64,000 nt of DNA from Ixodes scapularis (GCF_016920785.2 NW_024609835.1:24369838-24433837), one strand, 5' to 3'. Numbered from the stretch's first letter, positions 11,761 to 22,760 are shown. The notes: generated from the sequence alone by a model not told the origin. Translations and numbers: made by a program.

Positions 11761-11873
11761 GCATGCAGGCTGGCGTTATCCAGGACGCTGCACCCTGGGG
11801 CCTGCCGCTGGAAACGAAGATCATGCCGCAGCATTTTGAAGATTTGGGTTACGAAGTGAACATGATTGGCAAG
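11761..11873 (+). CDS. ARSB: Arylsulfatase B-like, exon 2 of the visible set
   Basis: Entered in phase 1 after GGTTCTTTCAG and left in phase 0 at GGCAAG|GTAATA. It encodes visible residues 54-91. The join completes a Gly codon, then MQAGVIQDAAPWGLPLETK and a stretch ending in GYEVNMIGK. The last nine residues are the first part of the second sulfatase signature, whose W-H lies in the next exon. The signature usually has Thr or Ser at the fourth place; here it is Val, a mild departure. The Gly-Lys contributes the active-site Lys that contacts the substrate sulfate in the family. Confidence 0.95.
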
Positions 11874-13965
11874 GTAATACACAGTGATAATTATTATTTT
11901 TGCGATTGATATTTTGAAAGCTTGAGCAGAGGCTCTAGAAAGAAATAAAATCAAGATAATCTAAATTCTTATTTAAATTGCGATTGAAATCACGAGAGCT
12001 TTCCTGTTACAAATGATGTCGCTCCATTCTTTCTGAGATGAGAGTAATATTTAAGATATTTGTACTTGCCTTCCTAGTTTTGATTGAATATGATTATGAT
12101 TATGGTTATGATTATGATTGTGATAAGAGATTTGGGACTCGCCACGCTCTGCGTTCTTTAACTTCTCCGTGACATATAGTTTAAAGTTTCCGAGGTGCGG
12201 CAGTCACATCATGATGGCTGTCATAATTTTAACTCAACAAAATCGGGTATTAACCTTCCTCGCACACCACTGGGTAGCAGCATTTCACGACAGGACGACA
12301 ATTCTTGGATGTATGGTAAAACGTGTAATGTGCCGTTTACCACCGAGCTAGCAAGATTCAGAGCTATCTGCCTAGTATTTCAATACTTATTTCCATTGAC
12401 TAATATTTCGATGTATTGATCTGTAGGGACAATCAAAGCTATTTTCCAGCTATTTTGAGCACAGTTAAGGTTCCTCACTAACATTTAGTACAAGAAGATG
12501 GTTAGCCAATCTTTAAAACAAATGTACCGAATAATTTATATCTACACTCAAGAGTGCTTATAGGTAAGGCGGTGACACCGCTAAGATCGGTGTCGGGGTT
12601 CAACGTGGGACTTTTCTGACGTTATCAGGCGGAAATTGAAAAAAAAAAAAACTTTTTAGGATGCGCTAACTCCATTGGTCGAAGCCATGTTTCAGGCACC
12701 ATAGGAGGGCTACCTTTCTTGAAAATATTATGAAGGTAGAATATGATGTAGGTTAGATTACTTGTTTGTGAGACCTATTTTCTTCGAATAGACCAATCCC
12801 ACTAAGCGTTTCATGCATGCGTGACGCCGCCATAACTGTTCATAAGAGGCATGCGCCAGTTCACGAGGCAGCTCGTACCGCCTCGTGCTCTGCTCGCGCA
12901 GGCCCTCAGCGGCGTTGTCGCGCGTGCAGAAAGACTACATCTCCCAGGATGCATGGTGGCAGCGGTGGCGTAATAAAACTGGCTTTGAGATCGGTCTATT
13001 CACGTGTGTTTTTAGGTTTTTTTTTTTTCTACATACCGGTATTTTTCGGTACCCTTTTCGATGTCGGACAAAAGGAATTGGCTTTTATTGGGGCTTATTT
13101 TGAAGATTGTGGTTCATGAAAAAAGGATCCCACAAACTCCAGGGCACATTTCCGTTACCTGAATACTTGGCAAACGTCCCGGTACCGACATGTATGAAAC
13201 GAAAGCGTGCTTTCCAAGAAAGAAGCAGCCACCCGGATAGACCTGTACCGAGTCAAGAAAATATAAAAATCGAGATAAATGTTTTGTTTCAAAGACGCTT
13301 GGGCTTTTCTCATTCAAGTACAGCTACAATTCAGGGTTTTACGCTGTTCCCCGATTTCGTTTATTAAACCATCGGGGTTTATCGGTATTTACCGAAAACA
13401 AGGAACTCTATAACTATTGAATTAAAGGGGCAGCTTGGGCCAGATGGTTCATAATGATGTGGGCAAGGGCCAAAAAACACAGGAAGAAGGAAGTAGGCAG
13501 ACAGGGCTACACTCAAAACGAACTGTTTTTTTTTTTTAAACTAGAATATATAGCTGTGGCAAAACAAAATCACGGCTAATCCCGGAGAAAAACCTGGAAC
13601 AAAAAAGAGTACCGCAAAATACCAATGGATAGCCCACCTAACATAAGGAGCAAATCGGCTCAAAATATGGAGTGGCTAACTTTCGGTGTAAAATCGAAGA
13701 GGTTAAAAAAACATATTGCTATTTTAGGTCGGGCCCTCTCCAAGCTTGTTCAGGTGCCGAGGGGCAACGAAGCAAAGATGACTACTTCCTAGTCAGCAAG
13801 GTTCGCTTAAATCCCGCCATAGCGAACCAGCCAGATTTACACCGAGGCAATCATTGATCCTAACACTACTATTATTAAGGATTGGGTATTTTTCAGCGTT
13901 AAAATATATCAAATCAGGCAAAAAAAAGTGAAAGCCGTTTACAATTCGGCGCGTAACGCCGAATT
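11874..13965. other. Intron sequence, no gene recognised
   Basis: Mostly AT-rich intron. Near 12820-12960 there is a GC-richer island containing the 20-base element listed at 12934. From about 13900 the sequence GTGAAAGCCGTTTACAA resembles the leader seen before other copies of the TIR repeat family. I see no other coding or RNA signal. Confidence 0.45.
12934..12953 (+). promoter_or_regulatory. ZNF143/STAF-like motif
   Basis: ACTACATCTCCCAGGATGCA closely resembles the SBS motif bound by the zinc-finger factor ZNF143/STAF in animals (ACTACAATTCCCAGAATGC type). Here it lies deep in an intron within a GC-richer patch, so it may be part of an old element instead of a working promoter. The match is seen; the function is inference. 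Confidence 0.4.
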
Positions 13966-14432
13966 GGAGCGCAGCTCTTGAGGAGGAGGAGTGGAGGATA
14001 TATTCCTCCTCCCTCGTGATCATGCCTGCTAGTCCTCCTCCCCTCCTGCTCCCCCTCCCTCTCCTTTACCACCTCCTCGTCCTTCAAGCTCCTCCCCTCC
14101 CCTCGCCTCCGCCTCCTCGTCTCTCCTCCCCCCCTCCTCCACCTTCGTACTGCTTTCCTCCTTGCCGCTCAAGCCGGACAATGAGGGGAGGAGGAGGAGA
14201 AGGAGGGGGAGGAGGAGGAGGGGGAGGAGGAAGAGGGGGGAGGAGGAGAAGGGGGAGGAGGAGGAGGGGAGGAGGAGGGGGAGAAGGAGAGGGAGGAGGA
14301 GGAGAGGGAGGGGCGCGGTTACGCCGACGCCGACGCCGACGCCGACGGCGACGGCGACGCCGACGGCGACGCCGACGCCGACGGCGACGCCGCTCAGGCT
14401 GGAAACGGGCCCCTAAGAGCTGCGCTCTAAAA
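13966..14432 (+). mobile_element. TIR repeat family (CTCCTCC/TTTAGCGG/GACGCC type), copy 1
   Basis: The left end has GGAGCGCAGCTCTTGAGGAG and the right end has CTAAGAGCTGCGCTCTAA, which is its inverted counterpart. Between them is a pyrimidine tract of CTCCTCC units that switches near 14180 to a purine tract of GGAGGA units on the same strand, and then a run of GACGCC/GACGGC hexamers at about 14320-14395. Related copies lie at 23834, 40318 and 58081. Open frames across the tract encode only Arg/Gly or Pro runs and are not taken as genes. Confidence 0.8.
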
Positions 14433-14613
14433 AGGGGTGGGCTATCTTTCGGGGGTGGGGAATCTCTCGGGATATTACGGTACTTACTTCTTGGTAAGGA
14501 CCGTGACCAGTCAGTTATGCAGTGGTCGGCTTTTGCTTTGATTAAAAAAAAAAACAATTTAATGCAGCCCTTTCGGAACCCTCTCTGGGTACCTTGCGGA
14601 AAGCCTGCTCTCG

Positions 14614-14961
14614 CTAAATGGCGGGGCGCAGATGTACGACGACCGCAGAGAGTGGCAAGGTGTCCCGACGGGGTAGCTTGCGTGGCCGCGGCACGTTCGC
14701 GCGCACAATCATTGAACCACCTGCGTGTCTGGCCGATGTAAGAAGAGCTGCATGAAAGGGTATTTCATACACATCTCCCGAAGTGCACTCTGTGTATTCT
14801 GTGCGGTCTCCGGTTTTGCAATGATCTGTAGAATCACAGGGATGGTTGATCCTACGACACAACCGCAAAAAGCTATTGGATGCACTGAAAACCACGAGTA
14901 TATCGTACCGAGCAGGCACTATCTTAAGATTATGCTTGACGGTGTGCACATACGAAATCAA
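14614..14961 (-). pseudogene. GIY-YIG endonuclease remnant (element A)
   Basis: A minus-strand frame holds a VVFSASNSFLRLCRRINHP linker followed by VYEIPF, which corresponds to the first strand of the GIY-YIG fold in Penelope-like elements. The Y-I-G strand that should follow is lost by frameshift. The same linker occurs in element B near 22540-22620. Confidence 0.65.
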
Positions 14962-15199
14962 AACCGGCCTCGCCGTGGTCCTGTAACGGGGTTGATTCTG
15001 TACCCCTTAATTTTGTTCACAAGATTTTCGGTCACCTCAACCAGAGTGCCCTGAGGGAAACCCGCACTCTCCTGCTGCACTGCCTGCTTCTCGAAAGTTC
15101 TTCGGCACTGTGCCTGCAAGGCTTATTCAGAGCCACCTTTAGGCACTTAGAGGCAATGTTTTTTTACTATTTTTGAATTTATTAAAGTTAAATGGATAT

Positions 15200-16275
15200 A
15201 TACATTTTTTTTTTGAGCGTGGCCTATACATGCAGCAAATATGGTCCTTTTGTAGATTTAGCCCCAAGGTCCAGGAACTGTAATCGTCCTTTCCTTGGCT
15301 CCTCATGCGTTAATTTTAGGCCACTACAACATGTCGCAAACACCTCCAACACCTCTGTTACCTCTCTAGTTAATGTGTCAGCCTGTTACCAGACTGTGAA
15401 AATCTTCCACATATCCGAAGACTTTGAATCTGTTCTAGTCCACAAGTGTCTCAGATGGCTCTTCATAGGCACAAAGAAAGTGTTTCACAAAACAGCCGCA
15501 TTACAATAGCCGATTCAGATGCCCCTCTTTTGCACAAAAAGATGAACTTCAAAAGAAACAAATGTATGGTTTGAGTAAAAAATGAAAATCTCCAGAAAAT
15601 ATTTAATGCGAATACCACAGGAGCTCTCGAACGGAAAAATGGCGTTATGTTCAATACACTCTCTGACAGACAAATACAGGGGCTCGTGAGGCACCGAATA
15701 AGAAAGGTCTTCAACGTCGACAACGAATGCAGTTCTCATTCTCTGCGCACGCTCTCTCAAAAATCGATGATGCGTTCGGAGTTTTGCACAATGAACAAAA
15801 CACGCAACTCAAGAACTGTCAAATGCTTACATATGGAACCGGCCGCATGAAACTTCCCTGACATCTCGGTAACAATTGTCCTTAAGGGGATCCAAATTTT
15901 ATAGGTTTTTGCGGTGAAAAAACTATCCAGTTGCAGATTGTTGTTGGCTTTGACACTTTTTAGCAGCCCATGTAGTTCCATGACAATGCGCATCTCTATA
16001 AAGCGGGCTTTCACCATTGCTAGTGATGATGGACTCACTTGCTCAATATTTTTATGTATGGCTCCTCTTTCCTTGGTAACGTAGGGGGCATACGGTGCGA
16101 CCACGAAGCATTCATCCTTGTCCGAAATGAGCAACTTTAGGTTCTTGTCCAAGAAGCGGTCGACTATGCTGTTGGTCCTGAAGTGTTTTTTCGTTCGGAC
16201 AAGAGACCCCTGGAGGATGTCCACGCTTTCAGCCACACATCTCGCTCTGTCATCAAGTTGGGCCTTGTCATTCAT
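15200..16275 (-). pseudogene. Penelope-like reverse transcriptase remnant (element A)
   Basis: A minus-strand frame of 172 codons from 16275 contains SFFTAKTYKIWIPLRTIVTE, the fingers motif of Penelope-like RTs (usually F-T-A-K-T-H-K with P-x-R-x-I-V). The next frame carries VVDVEDLSYSVPHE, equivalent to the S-x-D-V-x-x-L-Y/F-x-x-V-P catalytic Asp region, and ends near VQKRG. Further down, a third frame has EVLEVFATCCSGLKLTHEE and GRLQFLDLG, matching the thumb region seen in element B. Several frameshifts separate the pieces. The F-x-Y-V-D-D box is decayed. Confidence 0.8.
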
Positions 16276-16289
16276 GCTACCTTCAAGTA

Positions 16290-16771
16290 AGTGAGTCCAC
16301 CACCCTTAGCAAAGGTGGACGCCCGCGCTATGAAGTAGCGCAGTGTCATGGAACTATCTGACCTGCCAAAACGTGTCAAAGCAAGCAAGAAACTGCAACT
16401 GACGTTTTCTTCACCGCAAAACACTCTAAAATTGGGGTCCCTTAAGGGCTACCGTTACCGAAAGGAATTCATGGCAGTTTCAAGTGACTAGCTTCCTGTT
16501 TGAGCATTTTACCGTTCTTAAGTTGCGCGGTCCATTCATCATGCAAAGTTACCAATGAATCAACAATATTTTTAGAGAATGTGCGCAGGGAATACGAAGT
16601 GCGTTCTCTGTCGACGTTGAAGACCTTTTTTATTCGGTGCCTCACGAAACCCTGTTTTTTTCTGTCACAAAGTGCATTGTAGATAACGGTTTTCTTTTGT
16701 TCCAGAGCTGCTGTAGAATTAATGTCAAACATTTTCTGGATTTTTTTACTTTTTACTTAAATTGAACATAT
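16290..16771 (+). mobile_element. Penelope-like element B, 5' part
   Basis: This plus-strand stretch is a diverged copy of element A in opposite orientation. Shared landmarks are GTCATGGAACTA, GTGTCAAAGC, TTCACCGCAAAA and GTTGAAGACCT. It encodes VDVEDLFYSVPHETL near 16610, with frame breaks before it. It stops at 16771, where a gypsy element is inserted, and resumes at 21875. Confidence 0.8.
16768..16771 (+). repeat. Target-site duplication of the gypsy element (left)
   Basis: ATAT directly before the LTR is repeated directly after the right LTR at 21871-21874. A 4-base duplication is usual for Ty3/gypsy integration. The flanks belong to a single Penelope-like RT frame, which supports the boundaries. 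Confidence 0.75.
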
Positions 16772-16921
16772 TGTTACGACGAATATAGATATATACAATG
16801 ATTTAATTTACATTAGGTGAAGATTGAAAATGGCGGTTACAATCATCCAAAGCTCGTTGCCTCTGCCTCTTCTTCTTCTACTGTCCCCTCACGAAAACGT
16901 CCCTTCTTTTTCTTCTTAACA
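16772..16921 (-). repeat. 3' LTR of the gypsy element
   Basis: 150 bases, starting TGTTACGACGAATATAG and ending TTCTTCTTAACA on the plus strand. It matches 21721-21870 except at three positions. Confidence 0.95.
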
Positions 16922-16937
16922 TCACTCCCCCTCGGGT
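16922..16937 (-). promoter_or_regulatory. Polypurine tract candidate of the gypsy element
   Basis: On the minus strand the bases directly before the 3' LTR read CGAGGGGGAGTGA, a purine-rich tract in the position used to prime plus-strand DNA synthesis. Confidence 0.65.
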
Positions 16938-16977
16938 GGAAACGGCGTCCCGCCGTTTGATTAGGTGATGTATGGTT

Positions 16978-18357
16978 TCAGCCAGAGGACGTGAACAATT
17001 TGTACTTGACGATGGCGGTTATTTTGGGGAGGTTCGACGGGTTCCACTGTATAATTGACGTCACTTGTTCGGTTGAGGATCCTATAAGGACCGCATATCG
17101 AGGTAGTAGCTTCTGAGCAAGGCCGACTTGTCGCTGTGGGGTCCAGATCAGAACCAGGTCACCTGGTGAATAGGCGACGAAAGTGTGGGTGCTGTCATAA
17201 CGGGCGCATTGCCGTTCCTGAGAATCAAGAGTTTGCAGGCGCGCAAGTTGTCGTGCCTCTTCAGCACGGCCTATGGCGTCCGATGCATAGTCGGAAAGTG
17301 AGGCTTCGGGGTGTAGCGGAAGCAGTGAGTCCAACATGAGGAGGGGTTCATGACCGAAAAGAAGATAGAAGGGAGAGTAGCCGGTTGTGTTATAAGGAGA
17401 GGAATTATATGCGAAAGTTACGTTAGGGTGTGCAACGTCCCAATTTTTGTGCTCGTGGGTAACGTACATTGCGAGCATGTCGGCAAGGGTCCGATTAAGG
17501 CGTTCTACGAGGCCGTTCGTCTGTGGATGGTAGGCTGTCGTTTTTTTGTGAAGAATGGAGCAGAGGTTCAAGATTTCACTTACGACGCGAGATATGAAGG
17601 GCCGTCCACGGTCGGACAAAAGTTCCCGAGGTGCTCCGTGCTTGAGGATGATGTCTTCGAGCAGGAATTGGGCGACGTCAACTGCCGTTCCGGTCAGGAG
17701 GGGCCTTGTGACTGCGTAGCGTGTGGTGTGATCGATCGCGACCGCTATCCAGCGATTACCAATTGAGGAAGTAGGGAAGGGACCAAGAAGGTCAACTCCT
17801 ACGCGGTGAAAGGGCTGTTCAGGAGGATTCAGAGGTTGTAGAAATCCTGGAGGACGGGAGGAGGGTGTTTTTCGGCGCTGGCAGGAGTCACACGAGGTGA
17901 CGTATCGCTTCACTGTTCTGTACATATTTGTCCAGTAAAATCGTTGCTTCGCTCGGGCGTAGGTTCTGACCACGCCCAGGTGACCGGATGATGGTGCGTC
18001 ATGCAGCTCGGCGAGAATCGACGTTTGTAAGTGCTTGGGTATGACCAGAAGCCAAGAACAACCGTCGGGTTGAAAATTTTGTCGATATAGAACGCCATTT
18101 TGGAGAGAGTAGAGACTTGAAGAGGGTGTATTGGTGTTACCTCTCAGATCTGAAATGAGAGAGTGCAGCAGTGGATCGAGGTTCTGTTCCTGGGCAATGT
18201 CCAGAAGGTTCGAGATAGGAAGAACGGGAATATCGGTGTCTTCATTGATGTGGGTAGTAGAGTCCACGGGGTAACGGGATAGGCAGTCGGCGTCTTGATG
18301 GAGCTTCCCTGATTTATAGGTTATGGTGAAATCGTACTCTTGGAGTCGAAGAGCCCA
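16978..18357 (-). pseudogene. Integrase part of gypsy pol
   Basis: The frame continues from the RNase H frame through an in-frame TGA at 18355-18357. Seen in order: an HHCC zinc domain (SGHLGVVRTYARAKQRFYW, then CDSCQRR) and the D-D-E catalytic core, with Asp in VGVDLLGPFP, Asp in LLSDRGRPF and Glu in NGLVERLNRTL. A C-terminal GLAQKLLPRY block precedes a one-base frameshift near 17080 that replaces the normal terminus. All three catalytic residues are present, so the lesions are the stop and the frameshift. Confidence 0.9.
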
Positions 18358-20415
18358 TCATCCAAGGCGGCCGACAGGATCTTTTATAGACGATAACCAG
18401 CTCAGGGCGTGATGGTCAGTGATTACAGAAAACTGGTGGCCAAACAGGTATGGCCGAAATTTTGTTATTGCCCACACAACCGCTAGACACTCCCGCTCGG
18501 TGATCGTGTAATTTTTTTCGGCTGAAGAAAGCGTGCGGCTAGCGTAAGCAATTACTCGGTTGTGTCCGGATTGAATTTGAGCCAAAATAGCACCGATCCC
18601 ATGGCCACTGGCATCTGTGCGTAGCTCAGTGGGTGCGGAGTCATCAAAATGACCTAGAATGGGGCTGGTTGTTAGAGCAGTCTTTAAGCACGTAAACGCT
18701 CGTTCTTGGTCCGATTGCCATAAAAAAGGCGTGCCTTTTTTCAGAAGGTTGTTAAGTGGGCGGGCAGTATGTGCGAAGTGGTGTATAAAATGGCGGAAGT
18801 ATGAAGACAATCCCAGAAAGCTACGGACATCCTTAGTGCAGCGCGGTCTTGGAAAGTGCTGAACAGCTGCTACTTTTTCAGGGTCTGGTTGAACGCCGGT
18901 TTTATCCACCAAATGGCCCAAAATTTTTATTTGACGACTGCCGAAGTGGCACTTGGACGAGTTTAATTGAAGGCCGGCGTTACAGAAAAGTTCGAGTACT
19001 TGGGCCAGGCGCGTGAGGTGAGAGGAAAATGTGATTGAAAAAATAATTACGTCGTCGAGATAACATAGGCAGGTTGTCCATTTTAAACCTTTAAGCAGGC
19101 GATCCATCATCCTCTCGAATGTCGCGGGGGCATTGCAAAGGCCGAATGGCATAACTTTAAATTCGTAGAGGCCATCTGGTGTAATAAATGCTGTTTTTTC
19201 TCGATCTGAATCGTCAACTGTAATTTGCCAATACCCCGAGCGGAGGTCGATAGTGGAAAAGTACTCGGCACCGTGCAAACAATGAAGCGTGTCATCAATA
19301 CGTGGGAGTGGGTAAGCGTCCTTTTTTGTGATTTTGTTCAAGCGACGGTAGTCGACGCAGAACCTCCATGATCCATCTTTTTTCTTAGTCAATACAACGG
19401 GCGATGACCAGGGGCTAGAGGAAGGTCGAACAATGTCCTTCGAAAGCATGGTGTCAACTTCTTGTTGAATGACTCGGCGTTCGCTGGCTGACACTCGGTA
19501 AGATCTGTGGTGAACGGGAGTTGCGTGGCCGGTGTTGATGCGGTGTGTAGCAAGGGTCGTTTGGCCAAGGGGGCGGTTGTCAAAATCAAAGATGTCATGG
19601 AACTCCCATAGAAGATCTTGAAGGCGCTGTTGTTCGGAAGGGTCCAACGTGGAGTCTACCATGGTGAGTATGTTGAAAGGGTCCAGGGGACCTGGGCGGG
19701 TTGAATTAGAAGGGGTTGAAGGGTCTGTTGCAATAGTGGAGACGGTGGCCGTGTCTAGCGTTGAGCTTGTTGCTAAGGAAGCACCTTTTGGCAATACTTG
19801 TGTACTGGAACTAAAGTTAGCTATCCATACGTGGGTGCGGCCATTGGAAATTGGAACAATGCAGTGCGGGAGGGCATGCTGTTTTGCGAGAGATAGGTCC
19901 TTGTTAGGCGTTAGAACGTAATCTCCATTGGCAACAAAGTGATTTGAGTGAAGTTCAACGGTAATGGCGGCAAGCGGAGGAATCCGATGACTTCCAGTGG
20001 TGCATAATCTTGAAAGAATTGATTCAGACGTGTGGGCCGAGGTAGGAAGGTCGAGGGCAATGGTTCCTGTGGCGCAATCAATGAGGGCGGCGTGCGTTGA
20101 CGAAAAATCCCATCCTAGAATCATAGCATGGGGGCAATTAGAAATCACGGTGAAGAGAACGCGAGTGGTTTCATTGTTTACGGTAATTTGAGCGCTGCAC
20201 ATTCCAAGAGGTGAGATAGCGCGGCTGTCTGCACCCCGGAGGAGCTTAGAATCCGGGGGCGTCAAAACCTTGTGAAGCTGGCGTCTAAGATCTTCTCTCA
20301 TAATGGAGATGGCGGCACCGGTATCTACAAGCGTCAATATAGGAACGTGGTCTATTGAAACTAAAAGTTCGTTTTGTGTGTTGCTTATAGCTTCCTGTAC
20401 AGGATTAATGGGCAC
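18358..20415 (-). pseudogene. Protease, reverse transcriptase and RNase H of gypsy pol
   Basis: An open frame of 685 codons. Near residue 30 it has LVDTGAAISIM, the retropepsin active site. RT landmarks are KKDGSWRFCVDYRRLN, STIDLRSGYWQI (first catalytic Asp) and CYLDDVIIFS (Y-L-D-D box). RNase H landmarks are LRTDASGHGIGAIL, ERECLAVVWAITKFRPYLFG and ITDHHALSWL. All catalytic residues appear intact. The frame stops at a TGA after DPVGRLG, where related elements continue into the integrase linker, so this is a nonsense mutation and not a natural end. It lies in a different frame from gag, consistent with frameshifted expression. Confidence 0.93.
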
Positions 20416-20453
20416 GAGTTTTGGTGCAGCCCCACTTCGCGAGGCTGCACGGT

Positions 20454-21630
20454 TTAGTTTCCCGAAATGCGGTGGTCGTGGGTGGGGGATGTTGAGCGAC
20501 GAGGCATGGGCGAGGGTGAGCGGCGAAGATAGGGGGAGGGGGAACGGCTGTATCGTGTGGGCAACCGGGGCTCGTGATCTTCATGAGGGTAGAGGTTGGC
20601 TGGTGGGCTGGAGTGACGTTGAAAGGACCGACGGTAGGCAGTCGATGAGAAAATGCGCGGTCCATCGTTGAATCGGCGGCGACAATACCGAGCAATATGC
20701 CCGATTCCATGACAGTGAAAACAGACGGGTCGGTCATCTGACGTCCTCCATGCGTTAGGATCACGTTGTGGACTCATAGAATTGGTGGATGGCAAGTGGT
20801 GGAGAGGACGAGGAGGCAGACGTCGGCTGTCTGGTCGTTCCGGAGGGACGAGCCGGTGGATTTCTCGTTGAACCAGCGCTTGAACAGCAGATACTGGAAC
20901 TGCTGCACTACCTGAATCAGCAGGGAGAGCAGAGGTTTCTGTTGGCAGCATCGCTTCCAATTCACGGCGTACTATCCGGATGATTTGCCTCTCAAATATA
21001 GGCGGATCCTCACAGGTGGAAGTTGGTTTCGTGTTGGGCAGGCGTGTGAAGTTTGCTGTGATCCGGCGTTTTTTAGCCTCTTCAAAGCGCCTGCACTCTT
21101 GTATAACAACATCCACTGTGGCTCAATCTTTAAATACAATCAACTGGAATGCATCGTCGGCAATACCCTTAAGAATGTGAGTTACTTTGTCAGCGTTAGT
21201 CATGACAGGATCAGCCTTCTGACAAAGGGAAAGAAAATCTTGAATATACGTAATGTAGGATTTTGTGGGCGTTTGGACACGTGAAGCGAGCTTGCGCTTC
21301 GCGGAGAGCCTTCGACCAGTAGGATCGCCAAAGAGATGTTGTAGCTGTTCCTTACACATGTCCCAAGACGTAATAGTTTCCTCGTGGGTGAGGAACCAGG
21401 TTCGGGCTGTCTTGTAGATATAAAATGACGTTTGCAAGCATGATAGTTGGGTCCCACGTGTTATGGACGCTGATTCTTTCGTATAGGTGGATCCATTGTT
21501 CTACATCTTGATCCCCGGATCCGGTGAAGTTTCCAGGATCACGAGGGTGGGCAATGATAAGAGGGGAGGTGGGTTGCGACGGTGTGCCCTCCGGTGGGGT
21601 ACTGCCAGATGCCGTGCTGCCGGAGGCCAT
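20454..21630 (-). pseudogene. Gag of the gypsy element
   Basis: The start is at the ATG complementing 21628-21630 (MASGSTASG). An early DVEQWIHLYERI block is followed by a frameshift near 21425, a WDMCKEQLQHLFGDPTGR block (retrotransposon gag core), an in-frame TGA at 21120-21122, and then a basic linker ending in a CCHC zinc knuckle, CFHCHGIGHIARYC. The knuckle spacing is C-2-C-4-H-4-C. Gag packages element RNA. The frameshift and stop disable this copy. Confidence 0.88.
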
Positions 21631-21702
21631 TATGGTAGATGAGACGGGGAGCTGTCGGCTCCGGAGTTCCAGGTTGGTGGCGACGGAGAGGTAGATGGAC
21701 GG

Positions 21703-21720
21703 ACTGCACCTCCACCAAGA
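21703..21720 (-). promoter_or_regulatory. Primer binding site candidate of the gypsy element
   Basis: On the minus strand the bases directly after the 5' LTR read TCTTGGTGGAGGTGCAG. TGGTGGAGGTGC has the TGG start expected of a site complementary to a tRNA 3' CCA end. I cannot name the tRNA without a search. Confidence 0.6.
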
Positions 21721-21870
21721 TGTTACGACAAATATAGATATATACAATGATTTAATTTACATTAGGTGAAGATTGAAAATGGCGGTTACAATCATCCAAA
21801 GCTCGTTGCCTCTGCCTCTTCTTCTTCTCTTGTCCCCTCACGAAAACGTCCCTTCTTTTTCTTCTTAACA
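21721..21870 (-). repeat. 5' LTR of the gypsy element
   Basis: 150 bases, TG...CA on the plus strand, followed by the ATAT target duplication at 21871-21874. Partner of 16772-16921. Confidence 0.95.
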
Positions 21871-22760
21871 ATATTTTTAAGGGGATCGATTTGTCCAAAA
21901 GAATCGGCATCTGCATAGGCTCTCGTGTGGCTCCGTTTTTGTGCAACATTTTTCAAAGTGACTGCGGAAGAGCCATCACAGAGAAATGCTGGACTCGAAC
22001 AGATTCAAAGTTTCCGAATATGAGAATGATTTTACAGACTGACACACTAACTATTGACGTGAAGGAGGTGTTGAAGGTCTTTTTGTTATGTTGTAGTGGC
22101 TTAAAATTCAGGCTTGACCAACCAAGAGAAGGACGATTGCAGTCTCTGGATATTGTGTTAAGTCTACAGAAGTTCCATATCCGCTGAATGAATCAGCCAC
22201 GTTAAAAAAAGAAAGATCTATACTTCCGCCTAACTCCCCCTATTCAAAGAGTATTAAAATGAAGCATTGCCTCTATGTATGTAGAGGCGGCTCTCAAGAA
22301 GTCTTGCAAGCAGGGTGCACAAAAAGGTTTCGAGAACTATGTGGCGCGGCTAAAGAGAGCGGGTTTCCCTCAGAAAACCCTGGTTTAGGTGGCAGAAAGC
22401 CTGGCAAAAAAATTAAAGGGATACAGAATCAACCCTGCTGCAGCAATTCGGCAAGGTAGGTATTAATTCTGTATATGTGCATCGGTCAGGCATAATATTA
22501 AGAAAGTGACCGCTCCGTACGATGTACCCGTGACTTTCTCTGCTCCCAATATGTTGTGGCGTTTCTGCCGAAGGATCAACAATCCCAGGGATTCTACCGA
22601 CCCTTGCAAAAGCCAGGCACCGCACCAAATACACCAAAGGCACTATGGGATTACTTTATGAAACTGCCCTGTCATGCTCGTGCGCGCCAGCATGCTGCTG
22701 CCACGCAAGCTACCCTGTCAAGACACCTTGTCACTCACTGCAATCGTTTCCCATGCGTCT
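21871..22760 (+). mobile_element. Penelope-like element B, 3' part
   Basis: It continues the RT frame interrupted at 16771: SKRIGICIGSRVAPFLCNIF, the conserved K-x-G-x-x-I-G-S-x-x-A-P palm motif, is directly in register with the preceding block. Next comes VLKVFLLCCSGLKF with GRLQSLDIVLSL, equal to the region near 15300 in element A. A broken GIY-YIG linker follows at about 22480-22680 (a frame with FSAPNMLWRFCRRINNP). The missing Y-V-D-D block between the first two pieces suggests an internal deletion. Confidence 0.8.

Larger units (their letters stand above)
14600..16280 (-). mobile_element. Penelope-like element A (RT plus GIY-YIG), minus strand
   Basis: On the minus strand, RT sequence runs from about 16275 to 15200 and a GIY-YIG endonuclease remnant follows at about 14960-14720. 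That order, RT then GIY-YIG, is diagnostic of Penelope-like elements. The start abuts the start of element B on the opposite strand at about 16285, giving a head-to-head pair. It is broken by frameshifts. The lower end lies next to the TIR repeat copy at 13966-14432. Confidence 0.82.
16772..21870 (-). mobile_element. Ty3/gypsy LTR retrotransposon, near full length, minus strand
   Basis: The element is bounded by two 150-base LTRs that start TG and end CA and differ at three positions by my comparison. It has a primer-site candidate beside the right LTR and a purine tract beside the left one, so it reads on the minus strand. Order: gag with CCHC knuckle, protease, RT, RNase H, integrase. It carries at least two in-frame stops and two frameshifts beyond the gag-pol frame change, so this copy is dead although the LTR identity suggests fairly recent insertion. 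It split Penelope-like element B. Confidence 0.95.

Noticed and set aside
14016..14741. 241-codon plus-strand frame and 157-codon minus-strand frame rich in Arg/Gly or Pro
   Set aside because: Products of the CTCCTCC/GGAGGA and GACGCC repeats inside a TIR element; no unique protein sequence apart from flanks.
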